Positions 14,960-23,129 of a DNA stretch of 23,539 nucleotides are shown here, one piece after another (positions within the stretch are counted from its first letter, which is position 1; each line of letters starts with the position of its first letter). The stretch comes from CALSMU01 sp963926405 (GTDB lineage Bacteria > Bacteroidota > Bacteroidia > Flavobacteriales_D > Parvicellaceae), in assembly GCA_963926405.1 (NCBI GenBank), contig CAWUXI010000077.1, positions 1-23,539 on the forward strand, in the 5' to 3' direction. Under the pieces are notes generated by a model, which saw only the letters and a program-made list of their open reading frames with translations, made no database searches and was not told the origin of the DNA. A program made the translations under genes and the position numbers.

Positions 14960-15880
14960 ATGAAAAACAAACTTAGATTATTCATTATCGGTTCATCTTT
15001 ATTCTCAGCAGCAATGCTAATAGGTGGATGTGGTGCAGACAGTGAAAGCACCAAAGATGCTGATACTTTGAAACAGGACACAGATCAGAAAGATACAGTT
15101 AAGCCTGATGATCAAAGTGTCTTTATGATAGGAGGCCAAATATTTTCTATTCCTTCACCTGTTCAAACAGCTTTTCTAATTAAAGACGTAGGAGTTCCTT
15201 TTAACTCTGACTATGTTAATCCTGCAGAGAATGTCGCAAACTATTCATCTAACTTTTCAAAAGCGTTGAACCTTGGGGTTTACGGAGCTGACTTAGGGTA
15301 TTTAACCATATACGAGCAGACAGATGGTGCACTTAAGTACTTAAAATCTGTTAGAGGACTTTCCAAGGAATTAGGGCTTGAAGGTGCTTTTGATGAAAAA
15401 TTAGCGGAAAGATTTAGTTCGAATATTGGGAATCAAGATTCAATGTTAGTTTTCGTTTCTGATGCATATAGAAACTCTGATAAATATTTAAAGGATAATG
15501 ATAAAAATCATATAGCTGCTTTAGTGCTTGCTGGAGGATGGATTGAATCTATGTATATTGCTGCTGACGCTGCTATTTCGTCAAACAACTCTTTACTAAT
15601 TGAAAGACTTGGAGACCAAAAGAATCCTTTAGCTAGTTTAATAAAAATGATTGGGCAATATAACAATGACTCTGATTATGAAGATCTAATAAATGAGCTG
15701 GAAGACTTGTATGGTATTTTTGAAGGAATCAAATATACATACGAATATGTACCTTCATTTACTGATGAGTCTAATAAATTGACAACAATTAAAAGTAAAC
15801 ACACTGTAGAGATTGCGGATGGAGATTTAGAAGCAATTATCGAAAAAATTGAATCAATAAGAACTGAAATCGTTGAATAA
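14960..15880 (+). CDS. Uncharacterised Bacteroidota lipoprotein, 306 aa
   Basis: The product has a lipoprotein signal (AAMLIGGC, Cys24) and a hydrophilic linker to about residue 52 rich in Asp, Lys, Thr and Ser. The rest is a mainly helical domain. It opens with FSIPSPVQTAFLIKDVG and contains NPAENVANYSSNFSKALNLGVYGADLGYLTIYEQ, a section that reads like paired amphipathic helices, and LVLAGGWIESMYIAAD near residues 190-205. Similar proteins with this S-P-x-Q...ALNLG(V/I)YGADL pattern recur in Bacteroidota genomes without a known role. It is followed after 2 nt by a small secreted-protein gene, so the two are surely cotranscribed, and the pair ends at a strong hairpin terminator. Function unknown; envelope location is well supported. 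Confidence 0.85.
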   Translation: MKNKLRLFIIGSSLFSAAMLIGGCGADSESTKDADTLKQDTDQKDTVKPDDQSVFMIGGQIFSIPSPVQTAFLIKDVGVPFNSDYVNPAENVANYSSNFSKALNLGVYGADLGYLTIYEQTDGALKYLKSVRGLSKELGLEGAFDEKLAERFSSNIGNQDSMLVFVSDAYRNSDKYLKDNDKNHIAALVLAGGWIESMYIAADAAISSNNSLLIERLGDQKNPLASLIKMIGQYNNDSDYEDLINELEDLYGIFEGIKYTYEYVPSFTDESNKLTTIKSKHTVEIADGDLEAIIEKIESIRTEIVE

Positions 15881-15882
15881 TT

Positions 15883-16335
15883 ATGAAACAATTTAAATTA
15901 ACCCTTATCGCAATTACATTACTTATTAGTCCTTCTATTTTTGGACAAATCACTTGTGACTCAATTAGTAACGTAACAAATTCATACCTTAATACAAGTC
16001 AAGATAAACAACTGAATAGAGTTTTTATTTCTGATGGTCAAGTTTATAGAGCTTTTTTGGATGAAGATCAATCTACTGAATTTGAAGTAACATTATATGG
16101 AGGCTCTACTTATAGGGTAGCGTCTTCTGCTGGTGTAGCTGAAAATTACTTAATTTTTGAAATTTACGATAAGAATAGAAATTTACTTTTCTCTAATACG
16201 GATTATAACAATGCTCCATATTGGGATTTTAAAATTGAAAGCACTATTGATTGTTTCGTTGAAGCGAGATTAGACATGAATAAAAAACTTTCAGGCTGTG
16301 CAATCATGATGATTGGATTCGAAAAAAGAAAATAA
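15883..16335 (+). CDS. Small secreted protein of unknown function, 150 aa
   Basis: The product has a type I signal peptide (MKQFKLTLIAITLLISPSIFG, cleavage before Gln22) and a short mature domain of about 129 residues with three cysteines (25, 124, 139). The content is mostly beta: FEVTLYGGSTYRVA, YLIFEIYDKNRNLLFSN and DFKIESTIDCFVEARL, ending GCAIMMIGF. This reads as one compact beta-sandwich, similar in layout to bacterial pre-peptidase C-terminal-type domains, but I cannot assign a family. The gene starts 2 nt after the lipoprotein stop and is followed 15 nt later by a terminator hairpin. Its partner is almost certainly the lipoprotein upstream. Confidence 0.82.
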   Translation: MKQFKLTLIAITLLISPSIFGQITCDSISNVTNSYLNTSQDKQLNRVFISDGQVYRAFLDEDQSTEFEVTLYGGSTYRVASSAGVAENYLIFEIYDKNRNLLFSNTDYNNAPYWDFKIESTIDCFVEARLDMNKKLSGCAIMMIGFEKRK

Positions 16336-16350
16336 ATTATTAGTGCCTTA

Positions 16351-16378
16351 GGCAGGTATTAAATAATACCTGCCTTTT
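16351..16378 (+). terminator. Rho-independent terminator after the lipoprotein/secreted-protein pair
   Basis: A perfect 10-bp stem (GGCAGGTATT at 16351-16360, AATACCTGCC at 16365-16374) with an AAAT loop is followed by TTTT and a pyrimidine run. It starts 15 nt after the stop at 16335. Its T-run ends about 21 nt before the ATG of the ABC transporter gene, so it either separates two units or acts as a leader terminator for that gene. Confidence 0.85.
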
Positions 16379-16399
16379 CTCTCTAATAACATTACTTAA

Positions 16400-19300
16400 A
16401 TGAGCGAAAGAATACTCAAAGCCTTAATGCAACTTTTTGCAATAATCGCAAAAGGAGAATTTAACAACGAAACTGGTGAAGTCAATTATGATGTTGGTGG
16501 TCGTAAAATTGTAAGACAATTCCTTCGTCAAGAATTAAACCAAGAATTGATTAAAGAATATATTTCTTTATTTGATGAATTTTTGCTTTCTCACCAAGGA
16601 AAATCAAATAAAAAGGTTGGTGAGAGAAAAAGAACTTCTGTAAATTCGGTTAAAGTACTTAGAATCTGTACACAGATTAATGAAGAACTAACGCAGCGAC
16701 AAAAAATAATTGTACTTATTCGTATTTTGGAATTTATTTATGCAAACGATGCAGTTACTGACCAAGAATTAGAATTTGCCACAACTGTTTCTGAAACATT
16801 TAATATCCCCAAAGAAGAATTTGATAATTGTTTAGCTTTTGTAAATGCAGATGAAAACACTATTATAGATGAGGAAGTTTGTTTAATTATTGACAACTGC
16901 AAAGAAACTAAACTTGAAAACTCAAAACACATTTACTCGGATACCATTGTAGGTTTTTTAAGAGTTATTCGAGTACAATCCGTAAACACATATTTTGTTC
17001 GTTATTATGGAGACCATGAACTTTATCTAAATGGACAAATCATAACTCAAGACAGGGTGCAGGTATTAACTCAGGGGTCTTCTTTAAGAAGTTCAAGGGT
17101 TCAACCTATATATTACAGTGACATAATTGGTAAATTCTTAAGTGACAAATCTTCTAAAAAGATTTCTTTTAAAGCAAAAAACATACAATACCACTTTAAA
17201 GGAGGTAATATAGGTTTACAAGATTTTACTTTGAATGAAGAAAGTGGTCACCTACTTGGAATTATGGGTGGATCAGGAGCAGGAAAATCGACTCTTCTTA
17301 ACATCTTAAATGGCAACTACTCTCCTACCATAGGTAGCGTAGAGGTAAATGGAATTGACCTTCACAAGGACAAAAAAGAATTAGAAGGAGTAATTGGATT
17401 TGTACCACAAGATGATTTACTCATTGAAGAATTAACTGTTTTTGAAAACCTTTTCTATAATTCAAAATTGTGTTTTGGGAATTACAACGACTCCCAAATC
17501 GCTAAACTTTGTATACAAACACTTAAATCTATTGGCTTATACGAAACTAAGGGGTTAAAAGTGGGTAGTCCATTAGAAAAGACGATTAGTGGTGGACAAA
17601 GAAAAAGGTTAAATATTGCTTTAGAACTTATTAGGGAGCCATCTATAATGTTCGTTGACGAGCCCACTTCTGGATTATCTTCTAGAGACTCTGAAAACAT
17701 AATGGACCTGTTAAAAGAATTATCGCTAAAAGGGAAATTAATTTTTGTTGTAATACACCAACCCTCGTCAGACATATTTAAAATGTTTGACAAATTAATT
17801 ATTTTAGACAGAGGAGGATACCCAATTTACAATGGTAATCCTGTTGATGCTGTCATTTACTTTAAACGATTAGTGCAACATGTAAATTCTGAAGAAAGTG
17901 AATGTATTACATGTGGCAACGTAAACCCTGAACAAATTTTCAATATTATTGACTCTAAAGTAGTTGATGAATACGGGAATTTGACTTCCCACAGAAAGAT
18001 TTCTCCGATAGAATGGAATAAACATTACATTGAACTAATTGCAAGCAAACAAGCTAAAATTAAAGATGCAGATGAAATGCCTGAAAGTATCTTTAAGATA
18101 CCTGGAAAAATTAAACAAGCCGCTATATTTTTTATTAGAGATGTCAAAGCGAAATTGACAAACACTCAATATATGGCTATTACCTTGTTCGAAGCTCCGG
18201 CACTTGCGGGAATACTAGGTTTTTTCATGAAATACTTCAGTACATCCGATGGAAATGAAGAATACACATTCTATAATAGTGAGAATTTACCTCAATTTTT
18301 GTTCATTTCAATAATTGTATCTCTATTTATTGGATTAACAACAAGCGCAGAAGAGATTATAGGAAATTTAAAAATTCTTAAAAGAGAGAAATTCTTAAAC
18401 CTAAGTAAAGGAAGTTTCTTGTTTTCTAAGATTTTTATTATGTTTCTAATTTCAGCAATACAATCAATTTTTTATGTCATAGTAGGAAATTCAGTATTAG
18501 GAATTGAGGGAATGACATTTGTATACTGGATGATACTCTTCTCTGTATCTTGTTTTGCAAACCTATTAGGCCTTAATATTTCAGCTACATTTAACTCAGT
18601 TAAAGTAATTTACATATTAATTCCTATATTAATAATACCTCAACTATTATTTAGCGGGATATTGGTGCAATTTGACAAACTGAACCCCGTATTTTCATCA
18701 AAATCGCATGTCCCATGGATAGGAAACATTATGGCTTCTCGCTGGGCCTATGAAGCCCTAGCAGTTACACAGTTTAAAGACAATGAATACGAAAAGTATT
18801 TCTATGAATATAATAAACAAATGAAATTTTCCAATTGGAAAAAAGATAAATGGGTTAGTAACCTTGATGCAAAATTGGAAAACATTAACGCTTTTGTTAA
18901 TTCTGAAAACAAGAATTCCGAGAGGAAAATTTCGGTAAATAGAAGTATTCACATTTTAAAAAATGAGATTGAGAAGGAAAATAGGCACTCCGAAAAAATT
19001 AAAGTGACTGAAGAAACCATAAGTAATCTTGCGTTAGACAAATTTAACGACGAAGCTTATACTGAGCTAAAAAACTACCTTGCGACTTCTAAAGAACGCT
19101 ATAAAAGAAAATACAAAGCATTTGAAGACAAAAAAGATAGCTTAGAAAAGACTTTTATGAAACCTAGTATTGATTACATTGACCTTTTAAACAAGGCAAA
19201 AGGGGAAAAAATAATTGACAAAAAACAACAGAAAAAGCTACGTAAATTTATGGCTAAACTGAAAGAAGAGTCTTTCCATCAGTTTATGTATAATTACAAG

Positions 19301-19615
19301 AATAGGGCATTAGAAGATTTTGTTACCAATACTAATTCGTTCGAAGTTACAGACGAAGATAATAATTACGTCATACAAAAATCATATCCTATTTACTTAG
19401 ACCCCTATGACTTCGACTACTTAAAAGCTCATTTTTATGCTCCAAAGAAAAAACTTTTCGGAGTTTACTTTGATACATTTTCTGCAAATGTTTTGGTAAT
19501 ATGGGGTATGACGATTTTATTAATCATGACACTCTATATGGATATGTTTAAAAGGGCATTAGACTTATTTGATCGAATTGGCAATTTGATGCCTTCATTT
19601 AAAAAGAAGAAATAG
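16400..19615 (+). CDS. ABCG-like transporter (fused ATPase and permease) with a TerB-like N-terminal domain
   Basis: The 1071-residue product joins one ATPase to one permease, the ABCG-like order. Residues 1-180 are helical and include QKIIVLIRILEFIYANDAVTDQE at about 101-123, resembling a TerB-like acidic helical domain. The ATPase (about 255-490) has Walker A GGSGAGKST with Lys296, signature ISGGQRKRLN at 396-405, Walker B IMFVDEP with Asp420-Glu421, and H-loop His453. A linker carries a CITCG pair (502, 505). Five membrane helices lie at about 592-612, 631-651, 672-696, 704-729 and 735-757, then about 270 Lys-rich residues, then a sixth helix at 1029-1049 and a basic tail. The upstream codon before ATG 16400 is a stop, which fixes the start at or after 16400. 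It probably works as a homodimeric exporter; the substrate is unknown. Confidence 0.9.
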   Translation: MSERILKALMQLFAIIAKGEFNNETGEVNYDVGGRKIVRQFLRQELNQELIKEYISLFDEFLLSHQGKSNKKVGERKRTSVNSVKVLRICTQINEELTQRQKIIVLIRILEFIYANDAVTDQELEFATTVSETFNIPKEEFDNCLAFVNADENTIIDEEVCLIIDNCKETKLENSKHIYSDTIVGFLRVIRVQSVNTYFVRYYGDHELYLNGQIITQDRVQVLTQGSSLRSSRVQPIYYSDIIGKFLSDKSSKKISFKAKNIQYHFKGGNIGLQDFTLNEESGHLLGIMGGSGAGKSTLLNILNGNYSPTIGSVEVNGIDLHKDKKELEGVIGFVPQDDLLIEELTVFENLFYNSKLCFGNYNDSQIAKLCIQTLKSIGLYETKGLKVGSPLEKTISGGQRKRLNIALELIREPSIMFVDEPTSGLSSRDSENIMDLLKELSLKGKLIFVVIHQPSSDIFKMFDKLIILDRGGYPIYNGNPVDAVIYFKRLVQHVNSEESECITCGNVNPEQIFNIIDSKVVDEYGNLTSHRKISPIEWNKHYIELIASKQAKIKDADEMPESIFKIPGKIKQAAIFFIRDVKAKLTNTQYMAITLFEAPALAGILGFFMKYFSTSDGNEEYTFYNSENLPQFLFISIIVSLFIGLTTSAEEIIGNLKILKREKFLNLSKGSFLFSKIFIMFLISAIQSIFYVIVGNSVLGIEGMTFVYWMILFSVSCFANLLGLNISATFNSVKVIYILIPILIIPQLLFSGILVQFDKLNPVFSSKSHVPWIGNIMASRWAYEALAVTQFKDNEYEKYFYEYNKQMKFSNWKKDKWVSNLDAKLENINAFVNSENKNSERKISVNRSIHILKNEIEKENRHSEKIKVTEETISNLALDKFNDEAYTELKNYLATSKERYKRKYKAFEDKKDSLEKTFMKPSIDYIDLLNKAKGEKIIDKKQQKKLRKFMAKLKEESFHQFMYNYKNRALEDFVTNTNSFEVTDEDNNYVIQKSYPIYLDPYDFDYLKAHFYAPKKKLFGVYFDTFSANVLVIWGMTILLIMTLYMDMFKRALDLFDRIGNLMPSFKKKK

Positions 19616-20005
19616 CTTTTACTTTATTACAGAATTTCAAACCTTATTCATAGAGAGCGCGCAACTATTCAAAAAGAAATCTAAACATATTATAAGCAGG
19701 TAGTTGAAAAGAAATAGATCTTACTCCTGCATACATACATAGAGAATAGTTAACTGAAGTAATAATTCTTAAATGCTTGAAAACAACTGGAAACGTTATA
19801 AAGAGACAAGCGCCCTATACGAAAAAAACATTCCCATTCTTACCTGGTTAAGAACCATTTTTTATCATTGATAAGGGACAAAAACTTGGTTCTGCTGATT
19901 AAACCTTTATAAACATATATTTAATGTGATTCGTCCTAAAACAGGTTGACAGTTTTAATACTAATTAATATTAAACGCCCTTTTCAAATATCTATAAACG
20001 AATTA
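19616..20005. other. 390-nt gene-poor region between convergent genes
   Basis: No convincing gene is seen. One plus-strand frame of 32 codons from ATG 19773 to TGA 19869-19871 (MLENNWKRYKETSALYEKN...) has no signal and no family I recognise; it could be a remnant or chance. A small hairpin with a T-run (19845-19863) and a 7-bp inverted repeat AGAACCA/TGGTTCT (19851-19857 and 19887-19893) lie within it. The rest is AT-rich and without visible structure. Confidence 0.5.
19845..19863 (+). terminator. Weak hairpin with T-run downstream of the ABC transporter gene
   Basis: TGGTT-AAG-AACCA followed directly by six T's has the form of a small intrinsic terminator, but the stem is only 5 bp with two G-C pairs, and it lies about 230 nt beyond the ABC transporter stop. 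It is a marginal call. Confidence 0.25.
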
Positions 20006-22369
20006 CTATAGCTTAACTACTTTCAAAGGAGAACCTATATAATTATTACCTACTAAGGTTACTGTATAAATACCAGCATCCTTAATATTTATCTTAGCAT
20101 TGTGTTTCTTTACATTTGAAGAAGTAACAAGTTTTCCAGAAACATCATATACATTTATGATTAAACTCTCAGGAACATTATCGTTAAACGAGAAACTAAA
20201 CATTTCGTTTGATGGATTAGGATAAACTGAAAAATCTGAACCTGAAACAGCTTGGTTAGTGTTCAAAAAATAGTCAACTCTAAAGTTATCTAAACCGGCT
20301 TCGACTAAGTTTCCTCCTTCAGAGTCCCAATCGGCAGTTTTTACAATTAATTGAATATTACTTAAGTCAAAAGTAAAGTCGGTTACATCAATACTTAAAG
20401 ACTGCCAAACAACATCATCGGATCCTTGGTAAAATTCAGCAGCGCTATATTGAGTATTTCCATCATCAATAATAAATGTTAACGAATCATTTGCAGACAC
20501 TTGACCTAAAAAATTACGCCACCAATAATCCAAACTTATTACTGGAACTCCTCCTCCATTTGAAAGATCCATTAATGGAGAAGTAAGTATTGCATCTGCA
20601 AAATCTACATCATCAGATCCTGCGGATCCCCCTCCGTTTCCTGTCACATAAGCTTTATTACCACAATCTGCTGCATCTACAGCTGGATTAGAAAGTTCTC
20701 CACCTGCTGTCGTTCCAATGGGAACGCCTCTTTCCCAAATACCATCCGGAGCGGTACCTGAAACCTGCCATCCTAAGTCAAGGTTAAACATATCGACATA
20801 ACCTTCATCCAAAGATACTAGATATATTGAATCATTAGCTCCAAAAACAACATCCTGCTCACAAATTTCAATGAAACCCCATTTTCCGATATAAATATTA
20901 TAAGTACCTCCATAAAAGTTAAAAAACGTTACCTCTCCATTGGCGTCCGTTATACCATTAAACGTAAAATCATCATTTTCAATTATTACAGCTGCATTTG
21001 CTACAGCAGCACCTATATTAGCTAATTCATCTAAACTCACCAATAAATCAAAATTTGATATTGGAGATAATTGGGCATCTTGTATGGTAACTAGTCCATT
21101 TACTAAGACAACTCCATAAATAGTATCTGAAATGTATCCAGGGTGGCTATAAATCACATCGTAAGAGCCAGCAATTGCAAATCCAACAGCATAATCACCA
21201 ACGATAGTAGTTTGATCCATCAGTGAGGTAGTAACTAGCTCCATAACTACCCCGTTAATAGGAGCTGTAGATACAGCATCAGTAACAGTGCCTTCTAAGT
21301 AGCAACCCCTATTATAAGTAACTCCAAGAATATATAATCCATTTTCAATATCAGATGCGATAATATTTCCGGATGGTAACCACGGATAAACTCCCCAACA
21401 TCCATTATATCCATCTCCAGTATAAGCGGGTGAAGTGTCAAAATTACCTACCTCTACCATATTTCCTTTATTAGAAACATCATGCACCGTTACACCATCT
21501 CTGTAATAAGAAGTAACAATGTAATCATTTAAAAAATGAGAATTATGAGGAATAACATCCATTCCTGCGTTAGATTGTATTCTATCCAACTCTATAATAT
21601 TGGAAGGATCTGAAATATCGAATTCTCCAATAAATCCATTTGTGATTTCATCAGTCGTATATATATAATCTCCATCATCTGACATCCATAAATTATGAGA
21701 AAAATTACCTGGAGTTGCTTGTTGCCCAAGCAATATAGGGTTTGCTTTATTTGAAACATCCCAAATACTCATGTATCCTTCATTAATATGCCCCATATAT
21801 AAAGTATCTCCTCTTGCCACACCATCATGTGTATACCAGTTATCAACTTCCCCAACTTCAACCGGGTTCATTGGATCTATTGTTAAATCCAGCATTATTG
21901 CCCCTCCATTCCCTCTATTTGCTCCAAAAATATAGCATATACCATTTTCGTCAATAAATAAGTTATGAGCTGAAGCCCATTGATTGCCTGCTGGCCCGTT
22001 ATAGTATGTTGTTGTAAGGTTTGGATTCCCAGGTAAAGTACTTAAATCGATAATTAATAATCCCTGAGGCTCTTCTGTTGTTACGTAAGCGTGATTATTC
22101 CATGTTTTAATGTCTCTCCAAATCGAGTTCATACCTGATTCAAAGAAAATCTCAACTGGATTGGCAGGATTTGTGACATCAACAATGGAAGTACCATTAT
22201 TCAATCCTACTATAGCATATTCGTTTCCACTTCCATCAACATATCCCCAAATATCTGAAGCATCAGAATTATGCGATGAAACTAAATCTAAATAGCCTAA
22301 CTCCGACATATTTAGTTGAGCTAAAGTAAAAAGGGGTATAAAGGCTAAAAAGGCGAAAATTTTCATCAT
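20006..22369 (-). CDS. LVIVD-repeat, choice-of-anchor-B family protein with T9SS sorting domain
   Basis: The 787-residue product is exported: signal MMKIFAFLAFIPLFTLAQ, cleavage about A17|Q18. Residues 30-355 are LVIVD-type propeller repeats of the choice-of-anchor-B type, each with a D-(V/I)-S/T-x-P or D-(V/L)-(S/T) turn (SIVDVTNPANPVEI, LLIIDLST, SIWDVSNKANPILL, GEFDISDPSNII, TVHDVSNKGNMVEV). About 355-435 and 440-525 are two carboxypeptidase-regulatory-like beta domains. About 530-700 is a jelly-roll adhesion-like domain (TSPLMDLS...SLDYWWRN), and 715-787 is a T9SS type A sorting domain (VYPNPS, then INVYDVSGKLV and AGIYTVTL). It is expected at the cell surface or released; binding partner unknown. 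A second ATG one codon later could equally be the start. Confidence 0.92.
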   Translation of the reverse strand: MMKIFAFLAFIPLFTLAQLNMSELGYLDLVSSHNSDASDIWGYVDGSGNEYAIVGLNNGTSIVDVTNPANPVEIFFESGMNSIWRDIKTWNNHAYVTTEEPQGLLIIDLSTLPGNPNLTTTYYNGPAGNQWASAHNLFIDENGICYIFGANRGNGGAIMLDLTIDPMNPVEVGEVDNWYTHDGVARGDTLYMGHINEGYMSIWDVSNKANPILLGQQATPGNFSHNLWMSDDGDYIYTTDEITNGFIGEFDISDPSNIIELDRIQSNAGMDVIPHNSHFLNDYIVTSYYRDGVTVHDVSNKGNMVEVGNFDTSPAYTGDGYNGCWGVYPWLPSGNIIASDIENGLYILGVTYNRGCYLEGTVTDAVSTAPINGVVMELVTTSLMDQTTIVGDYAVGFAIAGSYDVIYSHPGYISDTIYGVVLVNGLVTIQDAQLSPISNFDLLVSLDELANIGAAVANAAVIIENDDFTFNGITDANGEVTFFNFYGGTYNIYIGKWGFIEICEQDVVFGANDSIYLVSLDEGYVDMFNLDLGWQVSGTAPDGIWERGVPIGTTAGGELSNPAVDAADCGNKAYVTGNGGGSAGSDDVDFADAILTSPLMDLSNGGGVPVISLDYWWRNFLGQVSANDSLTFIIDDGNTQYSAAEFYQGSDDVVWQSLSIDVTDFTFDLSNIQLIVKTADWDSEGGNLVEAGLDNFRVDYFLNTNQAVSGSDFSVYPNPSNEMFSFSFNDNVPESLIINVYDVSGKLVTSSNVKKHNAKINIKDAGIYTVTLVGNNYIGSPLKVVKL

Positions 22370-22387
22370 ATATTTTTAATTAAATCC

Positions 22388-22403
22388 TACAGAATATACT
22401 GTA
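22388..22403. promoter_or_regulatory. Near-palindrome TACAG-N6-CTGTA upstream of the T9SS-cargo gene
   Basis: The 16-nt sequence TACAGAATATACTGTA matches its own reverse complement at 14 of 16 positions and lies 19-34 nt before the ATG at 22369, where a repressor or activator would act. The orientation (ACAG...CTGT) is opposite to a LexA box. No regulator is known for it; the call rests on symmetry and place. Confidence 0.3.
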
Positions 22404-22476
22404 TAATTAGCTAAAAAACTCTTAAAAAATGCGATAGTTGTACCAAAGGGTAAATTTCAACACGAAAGGCAAATTA

Positions 22477-23124
22477 TCACTCTATAGAATAAGACAAACC
22501 TAAAGCAATTACATTCATTCGAAGTGGATAGGCCTGATTTACTTCAGTAATACGCAAGTACTTTAAGTTAATCTGAAGATAATCATTAATAGTAATTTCA
22601 TATCCTAAACCAAACCTGTTTTTGTTATAATTTGATGTTCCTTTGCCGTTTAAATGAAAGAAAAACTCATCTTGGACAAATGCTTTCAAGCCTTTGTCCA
22701 ATTTCATTTTTACTTTAAATTGAATTCTTTCATAGGTTGGGTTTTCAGCATTACGATTCGATGTTGTTTGAATTCTACTTCTTAGATACAAATTAATATC
22801 ATTCAATTTCAATTTTCCTGTTAAATCAAAGTATAATCGATTTTCAAAATTATATCCTGACCAATTATTTGTCATTCTTGGTCTCAAAAAAATTCCTGCC
22901 CGAAAGTATTCATTAACTTTATAATTAGCTCCTAAGTCTAAAAAAAATTGATTAATTCTTGTTGAATTATCGTCAGTTCGGATTTGAATATCTGCATCCA
23001 CTTTTAAATCATCTAGGACTGCCTTGCTGACACTAAAGCCTGACCATACACCAAAATCTTGATTCCCAAATTGCGCAAAAAATACAGTTGGCACAAAAAT
23101 TAATATGCTTAAAGCCAATTTCAA
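22477..23124 (-). CDS. DUF2490 family protein, outer-membrane beta-barrel
   Basis: The 215-residue product has a signal peptide (MKLALSILIFVPTVFFA|Q) and a mature part built of alternating polar/apolar strands typical of a small outer-membrane barrel. It matches DUF2490: QDFGVWSGFSVSK at the start, DADIQIRTDDNSTRINQFFLDLGANYK, FRAGIFLRPR, YNFENRLYFDLTGKLKL with the RLY...LR spacing, RIQTTSNRNAENPTYERIQFKVK, and a last strand MNVIALGLSYSIE ending in an aromatic-rich C-terminus. Function is unknown; no ligand can be inferred. It begins 5 nt after the stop of the lipoprotein gene upstream, so the two are cotranscribed. Confidence 0.9.
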   Translation of the reverse strand: MKLALSILIFVPTVFFAQFGNQDFGVWSGFSVSKAVLDDLKVDADIQIRTDDNSTRINQFFLDLGANYKVNEYFRAGIFLRPRMTNNWSGYNFENRLYFDLTGKLKLNDINLYLRSRIQTTSNRNAENPTYERIQFKVKMKLDKGLKAFVQDEFFFHLNGKGTSNYNKNRFGLGYEITINDYLQINLKYLRITEVNQAYPLRMNVIALGLSYSIE

Positions 23125-23129
23125 GTGTC

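Noticed and set aside
19696..19730. GCAGG...CCTGC hairpin as a terminator
   Set aside because: The arms are 5 bp across a 25-nt loop and no T-run follows.
22388..22403. LexA/SOS box
   Set aside because: The Gram-negative SOS box is CTGT-N8-ACAG; here the arms are the other way round (ACAG...CTGT).
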